DNA of 64,000 bases from Chalara sp. BL73 (taxonomy: Eukaryota; Ascomycota; Leotiomycetes; Helotiales): NCBI GenBank assembly GCA_918026815.1, contig CAKJVC010000166.1, positions 1 to 64,000 of the forward strand. Reading direction: 5' to 3'. The stretch's first letter is position 1, and the number at the start of each line of letters is the position of its first letter. Positions 25,723-38,770 of this stretch are shown here, in pieces. The notes under the pieces were generated by a model. It had not been told where the DNA came from. It made no database searches and was given only the letters and a program-made list of their open reading frames with translations. Made by a program: the position numbers and the translations under genes.

Positions 25723-28700
25723 ATGAGTTTTGGATTCAGTGTCGGCGATTTCATAACTGTTCTCAAGCTTGTGGAGAATGTTCGTTCCCGTTTTCGCAAC
25801 GCGCCTAAACAATTCAAGGCTATCGCTGACGAGTAAGCCTCTTTTCTCTTCATCTTTTTACATTTGACCAAAGCTAACTTCACTTTAGGGTAAAGAATCT
25901 ACGAAATGTTTTGGAAGATATTTGCGACACTTTGAAAGAGGGAGCAGAAGGCGGTGAATTCTGTTTGAGTCCAAAGCAGGAGCAACATTCGAAAGATATC
26001 CTCTCGACTTGCCAGATAATACTCAAAGAGCTCGAAGAGAAGGTTAAAGACAATGAAGCGCTCTCCAAAGATTCACAAAACAAGGGATCGAAGCCTCAGA
26101 GGCTTTGGAAGCGACTCAAATGGAGCCCTTCCGACATGTCTGAACTTCGAGATCGAATGGTTTCTAATGTCGGACTGTTAAATGGATTCCTTGGAAATTT
26201 AAACAGGTAGGCTGTAATCAAAATCTTACATCAAACGGTGTGCTAATTAAACCCCGACAGCGGTCTCCTTCAAACAGTCAATCAGAACACTCAAAATACT
26301 AGAAATGATGTCGAGTATTTAAAGACAGCCGAGCAAAAGAGGGAAACGGTTAATGAAGAAAGAGCACGTGACAACATCCTCAAGCGGCTCTTAAAATATG
26401 ATTCTGAGGCACGGCATAGCACATACCTCAATGCGCGCCAGCCGGGCTCAGGCCAATGGTTTCTCAACTCCCCAGAGTTCTTATCCTGGTTCAATGGCGA
26501 AAGAAGCACAACATTATTCTGTCCCGGCATTCCAGGAGCTGGAAAATCCATTATTGCGTCTATTGTTATCGACTATATACAAAACAAGATATCTACTTCG
26601 CCCGACCAGGAAGAAATAGGTCTTGCGTTTTTATACTGCGATTACAAAACCAGTGACAAGCAGTCTACTTACAACTTTCTGGTCAGCTTACTTTCTCAAC
26701 TTCTTCAAGAACAACGCAATTTGCCAAAAGCAGTTACAGAGGCATTCTCGAAAGGAAAGGATCTGAGCTTATCTGATGTCAGTTCATTATTAACGTCTGT
26801 TATACAAAAATATAAGCGCATTGTTTTTATCGTAGATGCCTTTGACGAGTGTAAAGACGATGTCCGAGAAGATCTATTTTCTGAATTGGTTAATATTCGC
26901 AAAGAAAGCCATGTCTCTATTCTTGTTACATCACGTCCACATTTAGCATCGATGTTTGAAAAGGAAGCAAAACTTGAGATTCGGGCCGATAATGCAGACG
27001 TAAAAGAATATTTGACGAAAAGCTTTTTACGCTTTTACCCATTTGTCCGACAAAACTTGAAGTTACAGAAGCGTATTATAAAAACCATTTTAGAGGTTGC
27101 AGATGGAATGTAAGCGAAATTCAGTCCTATTCAAGAGCCGCTTTTTAAAATCATCTAGGTTCCTTCTCGCGCGGCTGCAAGCCGAATCTTTGCGGCTAAA
27201 AACAAATTTCTCTGCCTTGGACAAAGCATTGAAATCGCTTCGTAAACGCCGAGTTAGTTCAGCATTGAGCCATGCCTATGGCGAAGCTATCGAGAGAATA
27301 GAGTCACAAGACAAAGAGCTGCAAACTCTTGCTAGAATTGTGATATCTTGGGTTTTCTTCGCCAAAAGGCAATTGAGTCTCCAGGAGCTTCAGCATGCTC
27401 TAGCCACTCAGGCTGCCAAGCCAGATAATGCTGGTATTAGTGTTGCCAAGGATGGTTCCTATTTTGATGATGTCTTTGATGGTATCTCTGACGATGTTTC
27501 CGATGATGTCTCTGAAGATGTTTCTAATGGTGTCTTTGATGACGTCTCCGATGATGTCTCTGATGATGTCTCTGATCTGGAAGAAGACGCTGACATACGC
27601 GATGCAGGTGATGCTTCTCAGGGTTCTGCTTTATCTAGAAAGCAACATCACAATATGCTCAATCTTGGATGTATAACAAGCAGAGATATAATCCTATCAT
27701 CATGTGCTGGACTCGTTGCTATTGAGGAGGAGACCGACAATATTATATTTGTTCATTATACAACTCAGGAATTTTTCGAGAAAAACTTCCCTGTCGAATG
27801 GGGTGATTCAAGAACAATCGAAACAACTATCGCCATTACGTGTTTATCATATCTCAGTTATGATGGAATATATGATCCGGCCACTAAGAAATCCCTCAAT
27901 TTCAACTTAAGCTTGAAATATCGCTCAATACTGGAAAATCTCCCTGCATTTATTGACAATAGCAGTCAGAAAGGGGCATCTACTGAAATAAGTTCGCATT
28001 TCATGGAAGATTACGAAAAGTATGAAGGAAATATAAAAAGCTCCGGGGCCCAGTACAAAGCCCGTAAATTAATGGAACTGAAAGCAAAATACTTGAGCTT
28101 TTCAAAATATGCCGCTACATACTGGGGTGCACACGCTTGCGATTCATCCCCAGAATACGTTCCTAAAGCTATGAATATCCTGAGCGACAAATTAAAATTG
28201 CTTGGGGCTGTGTTTTTTGTAGATTGGAATCAAATTGAAGGAGATGCCTATCACTCCAGTTGGGATAGGTATCGTATAGCGTCTATTGCGTCGGTATCGG
28301 CTTGCCATCTAGTCGCCAGATTGAATTCGAATGTAATGGTTGAGCACTTGGTGAAATCAAACCTGCCGCTCGATTTGAGGGATATAAATGAACGGACTCC
28401 ACTCGCATATGCAAACCCATTCACTGTAAAGACTCTTCTAGAAACTGGATGTGCCAATCCAGTGGCCAAAGATAAGCATGGCGCTGCGCCTATCCACCAT
28501 GCAGCAGACAAAGGTTATTCGGCAAGTATCAAGCTTCTTGTTGAAATGGCTGGTGTTGATGTCAATTTGGGCGATGAAGATGGAGTGACACCGCTTCATT
28601 ATGCAGTAAGGGCAAATCACGTAAATTGCGTCAAGCTACTCCTCAGCTTACCACATATTGATCATAACTCACACGACAGATATTGCCATACTCCATTACA

Positions 28701-29955
28701 TTTTGCAGCAAGAGTAGGCTACACTGAATGTGCCCGAGTTCTCTTAGCATCCTATGGTATTGAAATCGGTGCCAAGATTGGTGAGAAACGGACGCCACCA
28801 CACGCAGCCAGTCATGGGAAATCTGAGAGCGAGGAACTTTTCGAGGTTGAGGCTGAAGCACGAGGTGTAGAGGGGCAGACTCCCTGTGATGAATCTGTCT
28901 CACATGGCCACTCCACCACCACTGTCGCCACATCATTGATTGACCCGAGAGTTGGCTTGGATGATGCAAACATATATGGAAACACGCCATTTCTCTGTGC
29001 GGTTTCCAGTGGCCGTGTTGATACCACCCAACTCTTCATGTCTCTCGATTGCATTGATAAGCAAAGAAGAGATAAACGGGGAAATACCGCTCTGCATAAA
29101 ACTGCAGACTCTTTCCGCACCGGCGTCCTGACGTACCTTCTATCTACAGGGCAATTCGACATGGAATCGACGAATGAGGCAGGCTGGACTCCATTAGCTG
29201 CGGCTATAATGAATAGGAGATTATCGCATGCCAAAATCCTGCTGAACCACTCAACAGATGCGAAATTCATTGACAAATCAGGCAGATCTCTGCTACATCT
29301 TGCCGCGGTAGGCGGCATATCGCGGAATGATTCAATGCTGGCCCCAACCCTTGAATTGCTCTTGGATAAGGGGCTTGATGTAAACCTACAGGACCAATAT
29401 GGCTACACACCACTGATGTATGCCCTTGGCCACCAGAAATATGGACTGGACAAATATGTCGCGTTCTTTGTTTCCAGAAGAGAGGCTCAATTAGATATCG
29501 CAAATACGAAAGGCAGGACGGCGCTTCATTACGCTGCCATGCACAAACATTCTCGGTTAAAAGAGGCGAGTTTTCAAATGGTACTCGAGAAGACGAGCAC
29601 CGCCGCCCGAAACATGGCAAACGTCGATGGGCTCACGCCACTCATGTACGCCGCAAGAAACAAAGACTTCATGTTTAAGGTGCTGCTTCAAACTAGCGAC
29701 ATCGACTTCAATTTCAAAAGAAAAGATGGCGAGACGGCGTTTTCGCAAGCCGTACGCTTTGGTCAGGTTGAGAATGTCAAACTACTACTAGAACGGAGCG
29801 ATGTTGAGTTGGATTGGGTCTCTAAGAAGGGGATGACAGCGTATGACCTGGTGGTGGAAGATAAGGCTAGCATTGAATGGTACAATGGTGCGAGGAAGCA
29901 GGCAATGATTGAGCTTCTTGAAAGCGATCCTCGAACATACATATCTAACAGGTAG
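25723..29955 (+). CDS. NACHT-ankyrin STAND protein (fungal NLR-like)
   Basis: A signal-transducing NTPase of the type linked to fungal self/non-self recognition. Four exons (25723-25832, 25889-26206, 26261-27109, 27159-29955) join in frame to about 1,357 residues. The N-terminal helical domain begins MSFGFSVGDFITVLKLVENV, a common fungal STAND N-terminus. The NACHT domain has Walker A GIPGAGKS (about residue 232) and Walker B IVFIVDAFDEC (about 330). Around residues 527-570 lies a run of DDVS/DDVF units encoded by a tandem 12-bp repeat. From about residue 830 to the end there are a dozen or so ankyrin-like repeats, such as GVTPLHYAVRANHVNCVKLLL and GRTALHYAAMHKH. No Cys-rich or membrane segment was seen. 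The ligand and any partner effector are unknown, and no effector gene lies beside it. Confidence 0.92.
27463..27590 (+). repeat. Tandem 12-bp coding repeat (Asp-Asp-Val-Ser units)
   Basis: About ten imperfect copies of a GAT-GAT-GTC-TCT type unit lie inside the NACHT-ankyrin gene between the NACHT region and the later part. The units stay in frame and encode acidic D-D-V-S/F repeats. Such minisatellites often vary in copy number between strains. Confidence 0.85.
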
Positions 29956-30888
29956 GATATTGAGGCACGCTCAATTTGAGACGGACCAGTTGTTTTGGAT
30001 GTAATTTAAAGCTCTGCGAATTCCACACCTAGGCGTGATACTTGACTCTCTACATTTTAAGGCCCTTCGAGGATTCGATTCTCCTTCTGACTGAATTTAC
30101 TTTAGCTTGTCAAGTTTTTTATAACACGGCGTTGTCACCCGTGGTCCGCTGAAACCCAAAGAAGTTTGGGCATATGATCTCACGAGCTGCCGAAGAGACA
30201 AAAACATGCTTGCAAAGTTGGTCATTTCTTCGTAAAATATCACGAGCCCATGGCGGCTCCATATATTGCTGACTTCATCCTTTCTCTCGGGTTCGTCAAG
30301 CGCTTAGTAGCGGCTATTGCATACCCGAGTCTCGCTAGCTTCTATTTAGTGGCAGAGCGATCTCAGTAAGCTTACAGTATAGGCGACAAGTGTAGACAAT
30401 GGTTGCAAGTATTGCTTGTAGCATATTAGCAGGTAAATCAACTGGCTCGGGACCGCAACCTAGCCGCCTTTTATCTATTCTATGAGGGATTTTTATCAGG
30501 TCATTGCGTCGTGGACGATGTGTCGAATGTATCGGAAAAAAGTCCTCATCACCTATCAACCAGCGTAATTTTTCCAACTGTATCTAGTTTATCATTTTGG
30601 CAATTGAAAAATGTCTTCTCTCCACATTACCAAGCGTTACGTGAGATATCGTATGTTGGCACAACAGGCTAGACGCCAGTCTGTATTCGTACCATGGCCC
30701 CAACATATATTCAGCTCTGTCAAGCTCCTTACGAAAATGCTTACGTTCAGCTGTTTTTTGTCCAAGGGTGATGACGGCCAGAAAAGGTCAGAGCGGACGT
30801 ATATAAGGACTGTCGGCCGTCCGCTTTAACCACTTTCCCGTTATTTATTCTTCGAAATTTGAACCACATAGAAAACCTGAACTTCAAA
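29956..30888. promoter_or_regulatory. Upstream region of the GMC oxidoreductase gene with TATA-like box
   Basis: About 0.9 kb without a credible exon. A TATA-like element (GTATATAAGG) at about 30799-30808 lies roughly 80-90 bp before the start codon, followed by a pyrimidine-rich stretch. It fits a regulated core promoter. Confidence 0.5.
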
Positions 30889-33097
30889 ATGTTGGTCGAC
30901 TCTCCTGGGCAGTTTGCAAACAAGCGCTATGACTACGTCATTGTCGGCGGAGGAACAGCTGGGCTGGTTCTTGCTGCGCGCCTTACCGAGGACCCAGATG
31001 TATCGGTGGGTGTCATTGAAGCTGGGAAGAACCACCTTGCAGATCCAAACGTCCTGGTGCCTGGACGTGAGTGCTCTCGAACCGTTAATCGAGCCATGCT
31101 AATTTGCTCAGTGATCTTCGGCGCCCTTGGTAATGCCAATTATGATTGGCGTTTTCAGTCGGTCCCTCAAGTATGTGTCTCTCTATCAGGTTGCAATCGA
31201 GATGGTTGACTGATGTGACAAGAAACATATTAACAACCGTATCATCGCCCAAAACAGAGGCAAGATCTTGGGTGGATCAAGGTGAGTGGTAGATCCTCGC
31301 AATGATTTGTCGGGCTGATGATAAAAGTGCAATCAATGGCATGATGTGTACCTATGCCTCGAAAAGAGACATTGACAGCTGGGAGAAACTCGGAAATCCT
31401 GGCTGGGCTTTTGACGACCTAGCGCCATATTACGAAAAGTTCTCTAGTTTTACAGAGCCTTCAAAGGAGACTGAGAAGTATTATTCTACTGACGACGTCA
31501 TTGACCCTAAGCTCCACGAGGTCAAAGGGCCTATCAAGACTTCGTTTCCTGTCAACAAGAAGTTTGCCAGCAAAGCGTGGGTCAGCGCTTTTGACAACCT
31601 GGGATTGAAACAAACCGTAGATCCCCAATCCGGGAGAGGAAATGGCGGTTATAGGTTGGTGACATCCTTGACTTAAAATGCATTATAGCTGATGAATATC
31701 AGCTCCCTAATGACCGTTGATCCTTCGAACTCTACTCGAAGCTATTCCGCAACAGGATACTTCCAGCCTAATGCAGGACGACCAAACCTCACAGTTTTAG
31801 TTGATGCTCAAGCAACCAAGATAACGTTCGATGATCGGCAGGGCAAGCAACCACGAGCCAGCGGCGTAGACTTCACTTCAGCAGGCAGCAACTACCATGT
31901 TGAAGCCGAGCATGAGGTCTTGATCTGCTCAGGAGCGTTTCAATCTCCTCAGCTTCTTGAGTTGTCTGGAATCGGTTCAAAGAAAATCCTCGAGCCGCTC
32001 GGCATTGACGTGATTGTCAACAATGCTAACGTCGGTGAAAATCTTCAAGATCATGCAACCGTTCCCATATCTTTCGAGACGGAAGATAATGCTATTACGT
32101 ATGATGATTATGAACTCGCAGGCTTTGTGGAAGCTGCGACGCAGGAATTCTACAATGACCAGGGTGGTCTGTTCACCTCCTTGAGTAAGTGACTCCATTA
32201 CAGCTCCGTATCACAAACATCCGTTGCAGACCATCGAATGCTCTTCCACCGCCATAAAAATAGCTAACCAAGGTGAACCTAGTAACCAACAACGCCAACC
32301 TCTCCTACCACCAGGTCGACGCGCAAGTCGGCCACGTCTCACCCACCCCCATCAAAACCCTCGTCGACGAAGCAAATCTCACCGCGCCACGCGCCCTCAA
32401 AAAACAATATGCCCTCCTCGGCGACGCCATCCTCGACCCTAAAGACAGCGCCTACCAATTCATCTACATCCCTATCGGCTTCAACCTGGGCATGCAGATC
32501 GGCGCTGGACCACAGGTCCCCGGAAACTTCCTTACCATCGAAACCTCCATCTCGCGGGTCTACTCCCGCGGCAGCGTGCACATCGCGTCGAAGGACCCCT
32601 TGGCCCCACCGCTCATCGATCCGAATTACCTGAGCCACCCGCTTGATCTGGAGCTCTTCGCCAACGGGGCGCTCTTCTTGCAGCACCTGGCGCGCACGGA
32701 ACCGCTCGCGAAGAAACTGAAGGATGGCGGGCGGGCGCTCAGGAAGAGTTATTACGAGCTGAACAAGGAAAACGTGAAGCAGTTCGTCAAAGAAGGGCTA
32801 TCTACCGAGTATCACCCCTTGGGATCCTGCGCCATGTTGCCGGAGAAGGAAGGCGGCGTCGTAGATACCAAGCTGAGGGTTTATGGTGTTAAGGGCTTGC
32901 GCGTTGTGGATGCAAGCGTGTTCCCCATGGAGATCAGGAACAATTTACAGACGACCGTTTATGCGGTTGCGGAGAAGGCGGCAGATATTATTAAGGCGGA
33001 TTGGAGGGCTAGGAGGGAGGCTGTGAATGGGGGGAAGAGGAGCGCGGATGAGGAAACGGTGGGAGAGGAGACCGGGAAAAGGGCGAAAAGGTTTTAG
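30889..33097 (+). CDS. GMC-family FAD oxidoreductase
   Basis: A glucose-methanol-choline oxidoreductase that oxidises an alcohol substrate (not identifiable here) with FAD. Six exons (30889-31066, 31112-31170, 31223-31281, 31328-31654, 31703-32184, 32283-33097) join in frame to about 560 residues. The Rossmann motif [18 protein letters not shown] sits near the N-terminus, then [14 protein letters not shown] and the GMC signature GGSSAINGM. The second signature is [16 protein letters not shown]. The C-terminal catalytic region has [12 protein letters not shown] (His of the active pair) and [11 protein letters not shown], with DNNLQTT-like [17 protein letters not shown]. There is no signal peptide and the tail is Lys/Arg rich, so it is probably intracellular. 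The last intron (32185-32282) uses the acceptor after ACCTAG, which removes apparent in-frame stops. The last exon is noticeably GC rich. Confidence 0.93.
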
Positions 33098-33673
33098 TTA
33101 GGCGGAGATGTTGCGTTTTCTGTATGATTATGCGATTTACTTTTTAAAGCATGATAAAGTTGACGCTGGGAGTCTATCAAGCGAGGGAAGCATTGCGTTG
33201 GAGGAGGGAAATAGCAGCGGAATATGTTATATAAATCACGGAAGGAGTTTAATTGGCTTGGAAGATATTTTACTGTAATAGATGTTGGTTGACATATACC
33301 CGCATGTCCTGGCACGGAGAAGACATATTCTGATTTTTAAAAAGAGTAAAGTCTATTAAACGAGAGGCTAGCTTGGGGTTCGTCTCTCGGAATCGCTTCT
33401 GCAGATCCTTAACTGCGAGGATAATTTCATACATATCGATTATACTTAATCCTGACCAACTTGAAGGATTGTGTTCAAAATACGATACAGGGTTAAATAT
33501 TCAGCTTACATATTTGTTATTTGATTAATGAGACGCTTTTACATAATTGCTGTATAAATTGGGAGTGTATGTTCATCGCTCACTTAAGCTGTCTAATCCG
33601 TCGCCACCGAAACAATCTCGTTCGCTTCACAGTCGATTACGACGAGAATGGAGATGTGAGGCGCCTTGATCCC
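33098..33673. other. Intergenic between convergent genes
   Basis: The 3' flanks of the GMC gene and N-myristoyltransferase. AT-rich, no gene recognised. Confidence 0.45.
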
Positions 33674-35422
33674 CTACAGCATGACAAGGCCAAGTCCGCT
33701 CAGCCCATCCTTGTCTAGGTTATTGTCTTGATCAACGCCTCCAGCGATAGGATGGACACGATAGTTGAAGAGATAGTAGTGGAGCTGCCCGGTTCCAGGA
33801 CCAAATTTTTGCTGTTCGAGAAACAAGCCATTGTCCATTATTGACGGTGCGTTGAATACATCGAAACCGCGCTTCTTCGCCAGGATCAGCGCGTCGTTCA
33901 TGAGAGAATTGAGCCGCGTCTCGAGAGCGCCCTTGTCCAAAGGGTTCCTCAGGCCAGCCTCGGAGGCATAGTAGAATGCGTATGCGGTGCGGACGACTGA
34001 GTGTTTGGGGTGGCCGATGACAGAGGATTCGAGGCCGTAGAAAGAGAAAAAGTCGGTGATATTCTTTGAATCATCCTTTTTTGATTATGAGAAAGCGAGA
34101 ACTTTTTAAGCAAAAGGAGGGAAGAAGTCACCTCAACGACGTATGTCCAAACCACTCGTTCCTCGGTTGAGTCCTTTTTGTATAGTAACCAATGCTCGCA
34201 CTCATCTGGAGTAAACTTTGGTGCAATATTGAATCGATTTAGGTATCGTTCAAGTAGAGAGTGGACAGAACCTAGATCTCTTTCTTGCATTTCTCGAAGT
34301 CCTCGAGTTGAGGCTCGATTCGGCAAAGCATACTTACCGATCTGATATGATGGTCTACTATTAGATGGCACATGGCTGAAGCCAACCTCATAGAGCTTTT
34401 CCCAGTTTAGGGGACGGTGGAAATAGCGACAAGTGCTGATAGGAGTTGGCAAAATTACACCAGCCGTATATATCGCTTGCCAGATTCCCTCAAGGTTGCA
34501 CAACCTGGTTATCTCTTTGATCAAAATTGGAGTAAGTCGCCTGGACCTCAGTTTTTTATGAATGCAGAGAAAGTTGACCTCAGATGCATGCATAGTCTTC
34601 GCCTTAACTCGAAGTACGATGGGAATGGCACTGATGAATGCGCAAAGGGTTCGTCCAATCCGAATACCAATGTGCCACTGCTTCTTCCAGCCAGGAGACA
34701 TCATTGCCCTATTAATCATGATTATCGCGAGATTTTCTGATGCTGATAGACTTACCACTTCAGCATGGCTTTGGGATACCTGAAGCGTAACGTGCCCTCG
34801 TCGTCCTCGACATAGTGATATTTCAGTAAATCATAGACCTCATTCATTTCGGTATCGTTCGTTAAGTCCACCGTTACCCACTCGAACCCCTCAATGGCTA
34901 ATGCTGGAGGGCTAGTTGGGATACTCTTAATGTCTGGAACCTCAATAGGCCCCTCCTCATTATGTTGAAAGGTCTTATTAAAGCGAGCAACGGGCTGTGT
35001 TTTCCAGAATTTATGAGACTCTAGGTCTTTGACAATCTTCCCGCCTGGAACTTGGCCGGCCTTAAGGTACAAGTCCTTGGTAGCATCGATAGCCTGGGAT
35101 AACTCATTGCTGGAAAAACTGCTCGTCCTTTCAGGGTCGGTATTATCTATAATAACTTCCGTTAAAGTTTTGACTCAAGTCAAGAGACCGTTTCTTCTGC
35201 AATGGCAGAACTCACCGATGAGCTTCCTAGCTCTAGCTTGTGATACGGTGGAAACATTAACTTACCATCATCTATAACCTCTCCTATGAAACCATTTTCC
35301 TTATTTTGACCCTCTGCGCCTATGGCGGCTCTTCCCACGACGGTGCCTTCCACGGCTATTTCGGCTCCACGAGATTCACCGTCATCGTAGCTTTCTCGGA
35401 CTGACGTTGTGCTGTCAACCAT
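33674..35422 (-). CDS. NMT1: Glycylpeptide N-tetradecanoyltransferase (N-myristoyltransferase)
   Basis: It transfers myristate from myristoyl-CoA to N-terminal glycines of proteins such as Arf GTPases and is usually essential in fungi. Exons 35422-35266, 35146-34756, 34708-34132 and 34075-33674 join in frame to about 508 residues. Key blocks are [65 protein letters not shown] and [20 protein letters not shown]. The C-terminus, [21 protein letters not shown], ends in Leu, whose carboxylate acts as catalytic base in this family. The N-terminal 100 residues are variable, as usual. The start at 35422 gives the longest frame with a normal N-terminal tail. Confidence 0.96.
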
Positions 35423-36555
35423 GGCGTTTGAGGTATTGATGTTACTGCCCCTTGCCAGCTTCCAATTGTTTTGATCGTAAGTTCAGCCTTGATCTTTATG
35501 CAGGGCAATCAGCGATGGAATATGGGTGCAAGCAGGAAAGTATGGAAGCACGTGATATTGACATTCAACCAACAAGTTCCCCATGGCCTGCAGCGGTTTA
35601 CCCCTCCACGCCTTCCTTACTCGGATTGCGAGCTTCCTTGGCCTGCATACAACGGCCGAGTTTAAGCTGCAATTAGTGTATATATAAAAGCCGTTATTAA
35701 GTTTTATGTCATTGATAACTAGTGCTTAAAATTATTAATGTTTCTGCCTACATACTTGTCGCACCAGGAGGATATTGGGCACTTAGCGCTTTGCTATTCA
35801 ACAAGCGCACAACAATTAGCTGCTGTTTTCCACAGTCAGGGTTGTTAAAATCTCGCACTGTTTTAACGATCTTGTACAGGATAGCCAAGGCAGCACAACT
35901 GTGGGAATAAAATAAGAGCAAGTGAGTAAAGTCATCAATCGTCTATTTGGAAAACCGGTTTCTCTGACCCTTGTTCCAATAGTCTTAGGACTGTCACAAA
36001 CGGGGCTAGCCATAAGTCCTTGGACGAAGTAATGCGATACCAAACGTAGGTCTTCAGGCTGGTAAAGAAGGAGCCAGCCGCCTTATGTGTTGTGAAGCAC
36101 GTTGATGTTGATCCTTCAGTCTTCTGACACATCACTACTGCATACCTGAAACAAGCACAATACCATCTCCAATTTCTTCTAAAGATAGCTTTGGCGATTC
36201 CAACAGTTTAGCCTTTTGCCTATGTCTTTCTAGCTCTCTGATTGAAAGTAATTGAGCGTCTCAACCGCCCAAAAGGTGGTTTCTATTAGCTTTTTGGTGC
36301 AATAACCTCATTTAATCAACATTTGAAGACTGCCACGGCGGTTTTCAGGTTAATTTGTATTAGACTCTTAATATTGAGATTAATCTGAGCATTTTGAAAA
36401 ATTGGGTTGTTTCTTGGGTGTTCCTACCTTATTTTTGGGCAGTTGTACAGGATGGGTGGTGGACTAGGTTCCTCTGCGTTCAATCGCCTTTTCAGATTCA
36501 ACGTCAAATAATTCCTACTAGTTCACAATACCACTGATATTCATTTAGGAGGGCA
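35423..36555. other. AT-rich intergenic, no gene recognised
   Basis: About 1.1 kb between two divergent genes (NMT minus, HET plus). Short frames on both strands show no family resemblance. The AT content is higher than in the flanking genes. Confidence 0.4.
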
Positions 36556-38770
36556 ATGGCAGGTCTTTGTCATACTTGTCGACGGATATTTATCCAGAAA
36601 AATACCTCTAGCAGTCCTTTGGCCCACTATGTGAACGTTCACAGTCTGATTAAGGCTTTAGAGCATGGGTGCAGTTTATGCAGCCTCGTATGGAGCAGAT
36701 TAGAACCACATGAGCAGGACTTACTCACCACTGCTCGGGCAGGCTCATCAGTTTTAGAACCGCCCCGTATTACCTGCTACTTGTCCAATAATCATGTAGA
36801 ATTAGGGTTGGACGGAGATGACCACCAGGGGGTGAAGTGTACCTTTGATTTTGGCACGCCAGAAACAGAGCACATCCGGAAGGATATACTGTTTCTGTGC
36901 CTAGAAGGTAGTGGGCATTATCCCATGCGAAGCTGCCGCTGCTTACATACTAGTAGGGAATTTGGAACTTGGCGCCTACCAGCTCAACTCGTATTCCAAG
37001 TCCTCACGGCGACAAGCTACTTGCGATCCGAGATCTATCGCTGTAGTTGATGTAATCTCCGCTGCTATAAGCGGAACCCCCCATTTCACAGCCATTGACC
37101 CAAAGGCCTTTAGGCAAAATACTAACACGGGTTCAAAGGAGAGCCTTGAACGGGCTGCCCGGTGGGTTACTAGATGCGTCGAAGCACATTCAGGCTGCAA
37201 GCGTGAGACCACCTTAACAGAAAGAAGGCTTCCCACTCGCCTCGTGTGGGTAAGCCCTTTCAAAGATGGGCCTTTACTGTTACGTGAAACTAGCCAATTA
37301 CCTCCAGATACGAAGTATATGACGTTAAGCCATTGTTGGGGAAAGAAGGAATTCCTCAAGCTTACAAGTGAGAATATCGACAAATTTCGAGCAAGCATTC
37401 AGTTCACGGACTTAGTAAAAACATTCCAAGACGCTGTTACCGTCACGCGTTTTATGCGGATTGAATATATATGGATCGACTCCCTCTGCATCATCCAGGA
37501 CTCGCCAAAAGATTGGGAGAAGGAATCGTTGCTTATGGGAGACATCTACTCCAACAGCTTTTGTAATATAGCTGCCACTCACGCTCGCGACGGTGACGCG
37601 GGTTGTTTCGTCGACCGCAATCTTCCAGCTCCCCCGATTAGGGTTACGATCCCGCCGTCATTTGGCTGGGATAATTACTTTAATCCAGGCACATACGAGA
37701 GCCGTGACCCTGAACTGTGGACACACGAAATCAGGAAATCAGTTCTCCAGAAACGGGGCTGGGTCTTCCAGGAGTGTATCCTTGCGCCAAGAGTCCTGTA
37801 TTTCGCCTCAACCCAGATATTTTTCTCGTGCCGATTACGCTTGTGCGAACTTTATCCGGAAACACTGGGACTCTTCCGACAGCCCGGTCAAAGGACAGCA
37901 GTGGAGGACAGATCTCAGATCAGGTTTTGGGACTTTATCAGTGGCGCCTTCGAGGATCAGTTGACTTCTAGAAGACTGTTATCTGCGATGATGTTGTGGA
38001 GTTCCATGGTCCAAATCTATACAGAATGTGACCTTACCCGCGAGAGTGACCGACTTGTTGCCATCTCTGGCCTGGCACACTCTATTCAGCCCATGTTTGG
38101 TTGCAGATATCTCGCGGGCCTTTGGGAGGACCATTTGATACTACAGCTTCTATGGAAGAGCCGTGGTGAGAGCGTCCGCACGGAGTCATATCAAGCGCCG
38201 TCTTGGTCGTGGGCGTCGAGGATAGGGCGGGTGACCATGTATACGAACATGGATATGAAACAAACCATTGACATGCAACCGCCATTTAAACAATGGTCGC
38301 AGTCTGACAAGGAGCTTGCCCTTGTCGTCGACGCAGAAACGGTAACGACGAACAGCGATCCGATGAGTCCAGTGACTTCTGGTTGTCTCCGTATGAAAGG
38401 CAGTTTGATTCCCGTAGTACTAGAAGACGGGGCGAAAGAATTCAAAATACAGGGCCACATATGCAACGTTAGCGCGGATATCTCGAGCGAGACGCTCATC
38501 GGTCAGTTTCACTTTGTGGCTTGTGTATACAGCGACTTTTGGTTTGATTTCCAAGAGTACGCTGCTCAGGGTTTGCTTCTAAGGTTGACGGGGAAGACGA
38601 AAGGTCAATATCAACGGGTAGGACATGTTAGTGTCTCAACATCCAAGAGCTACTTCCAAACTATGTTTCGTAATGAGGCTAGAAGTCTGCATAAAAAAAA
38701 GGTCATAAGTGAGGATTTATACGAGCATTATGATGGCGAGTCTGAGCTTTATACTTTCACTATTGTTTGA
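36556..38770 (+). CDS. HET-domain protein (heterokaryon-incompatibility type)
   Basis: HET-domain proteins trigger regulated cell death on fusion of unlike fungal individuals; this one's trigger is unknown. Exons 36556-36907 and 36954-38770 join across a 46-bp intron (GTAGTG donor, TACTAG acceptor) to about 722 residues. The N-terminus has paired cysteines (LCHTCRRIF, HGCSLCSLVW). The HET domain (from about residue 239) has the classic blocks YMTLSHCWG, FMRIEYIWIDSLCIIQDS, DWEKESLLMGDIYSNSFCNI and QKRGWVFQECILAPRVLYF. The C-terminal part contains YQAPSWSWASRIG, common in this family. No extra domain (NACHT, repeats) is fused. The gene lies between two AT-rich, gene-poor stretches. Confidence 0.93.

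Noticed and set aside
30060..30085. Sequence resembling a tRNA T-loop (GATTCGATTC)
   Set aside because: No matching acceptor or anticodon stem could be folded around it.
32185..32282. In-frame stops in the GMC gene suggesting a pseudogene
   Set aside because: A 98-bp intron with GTAAGT donor, GCTAAC branch site and CTAG acceptor removes the stops and keeps phase, so the gene is intact.
36908..36953. Frame change in the HET gene as a mutation
   Set aside because: A 46-bp GT-AG intron explains it and keeps phase.
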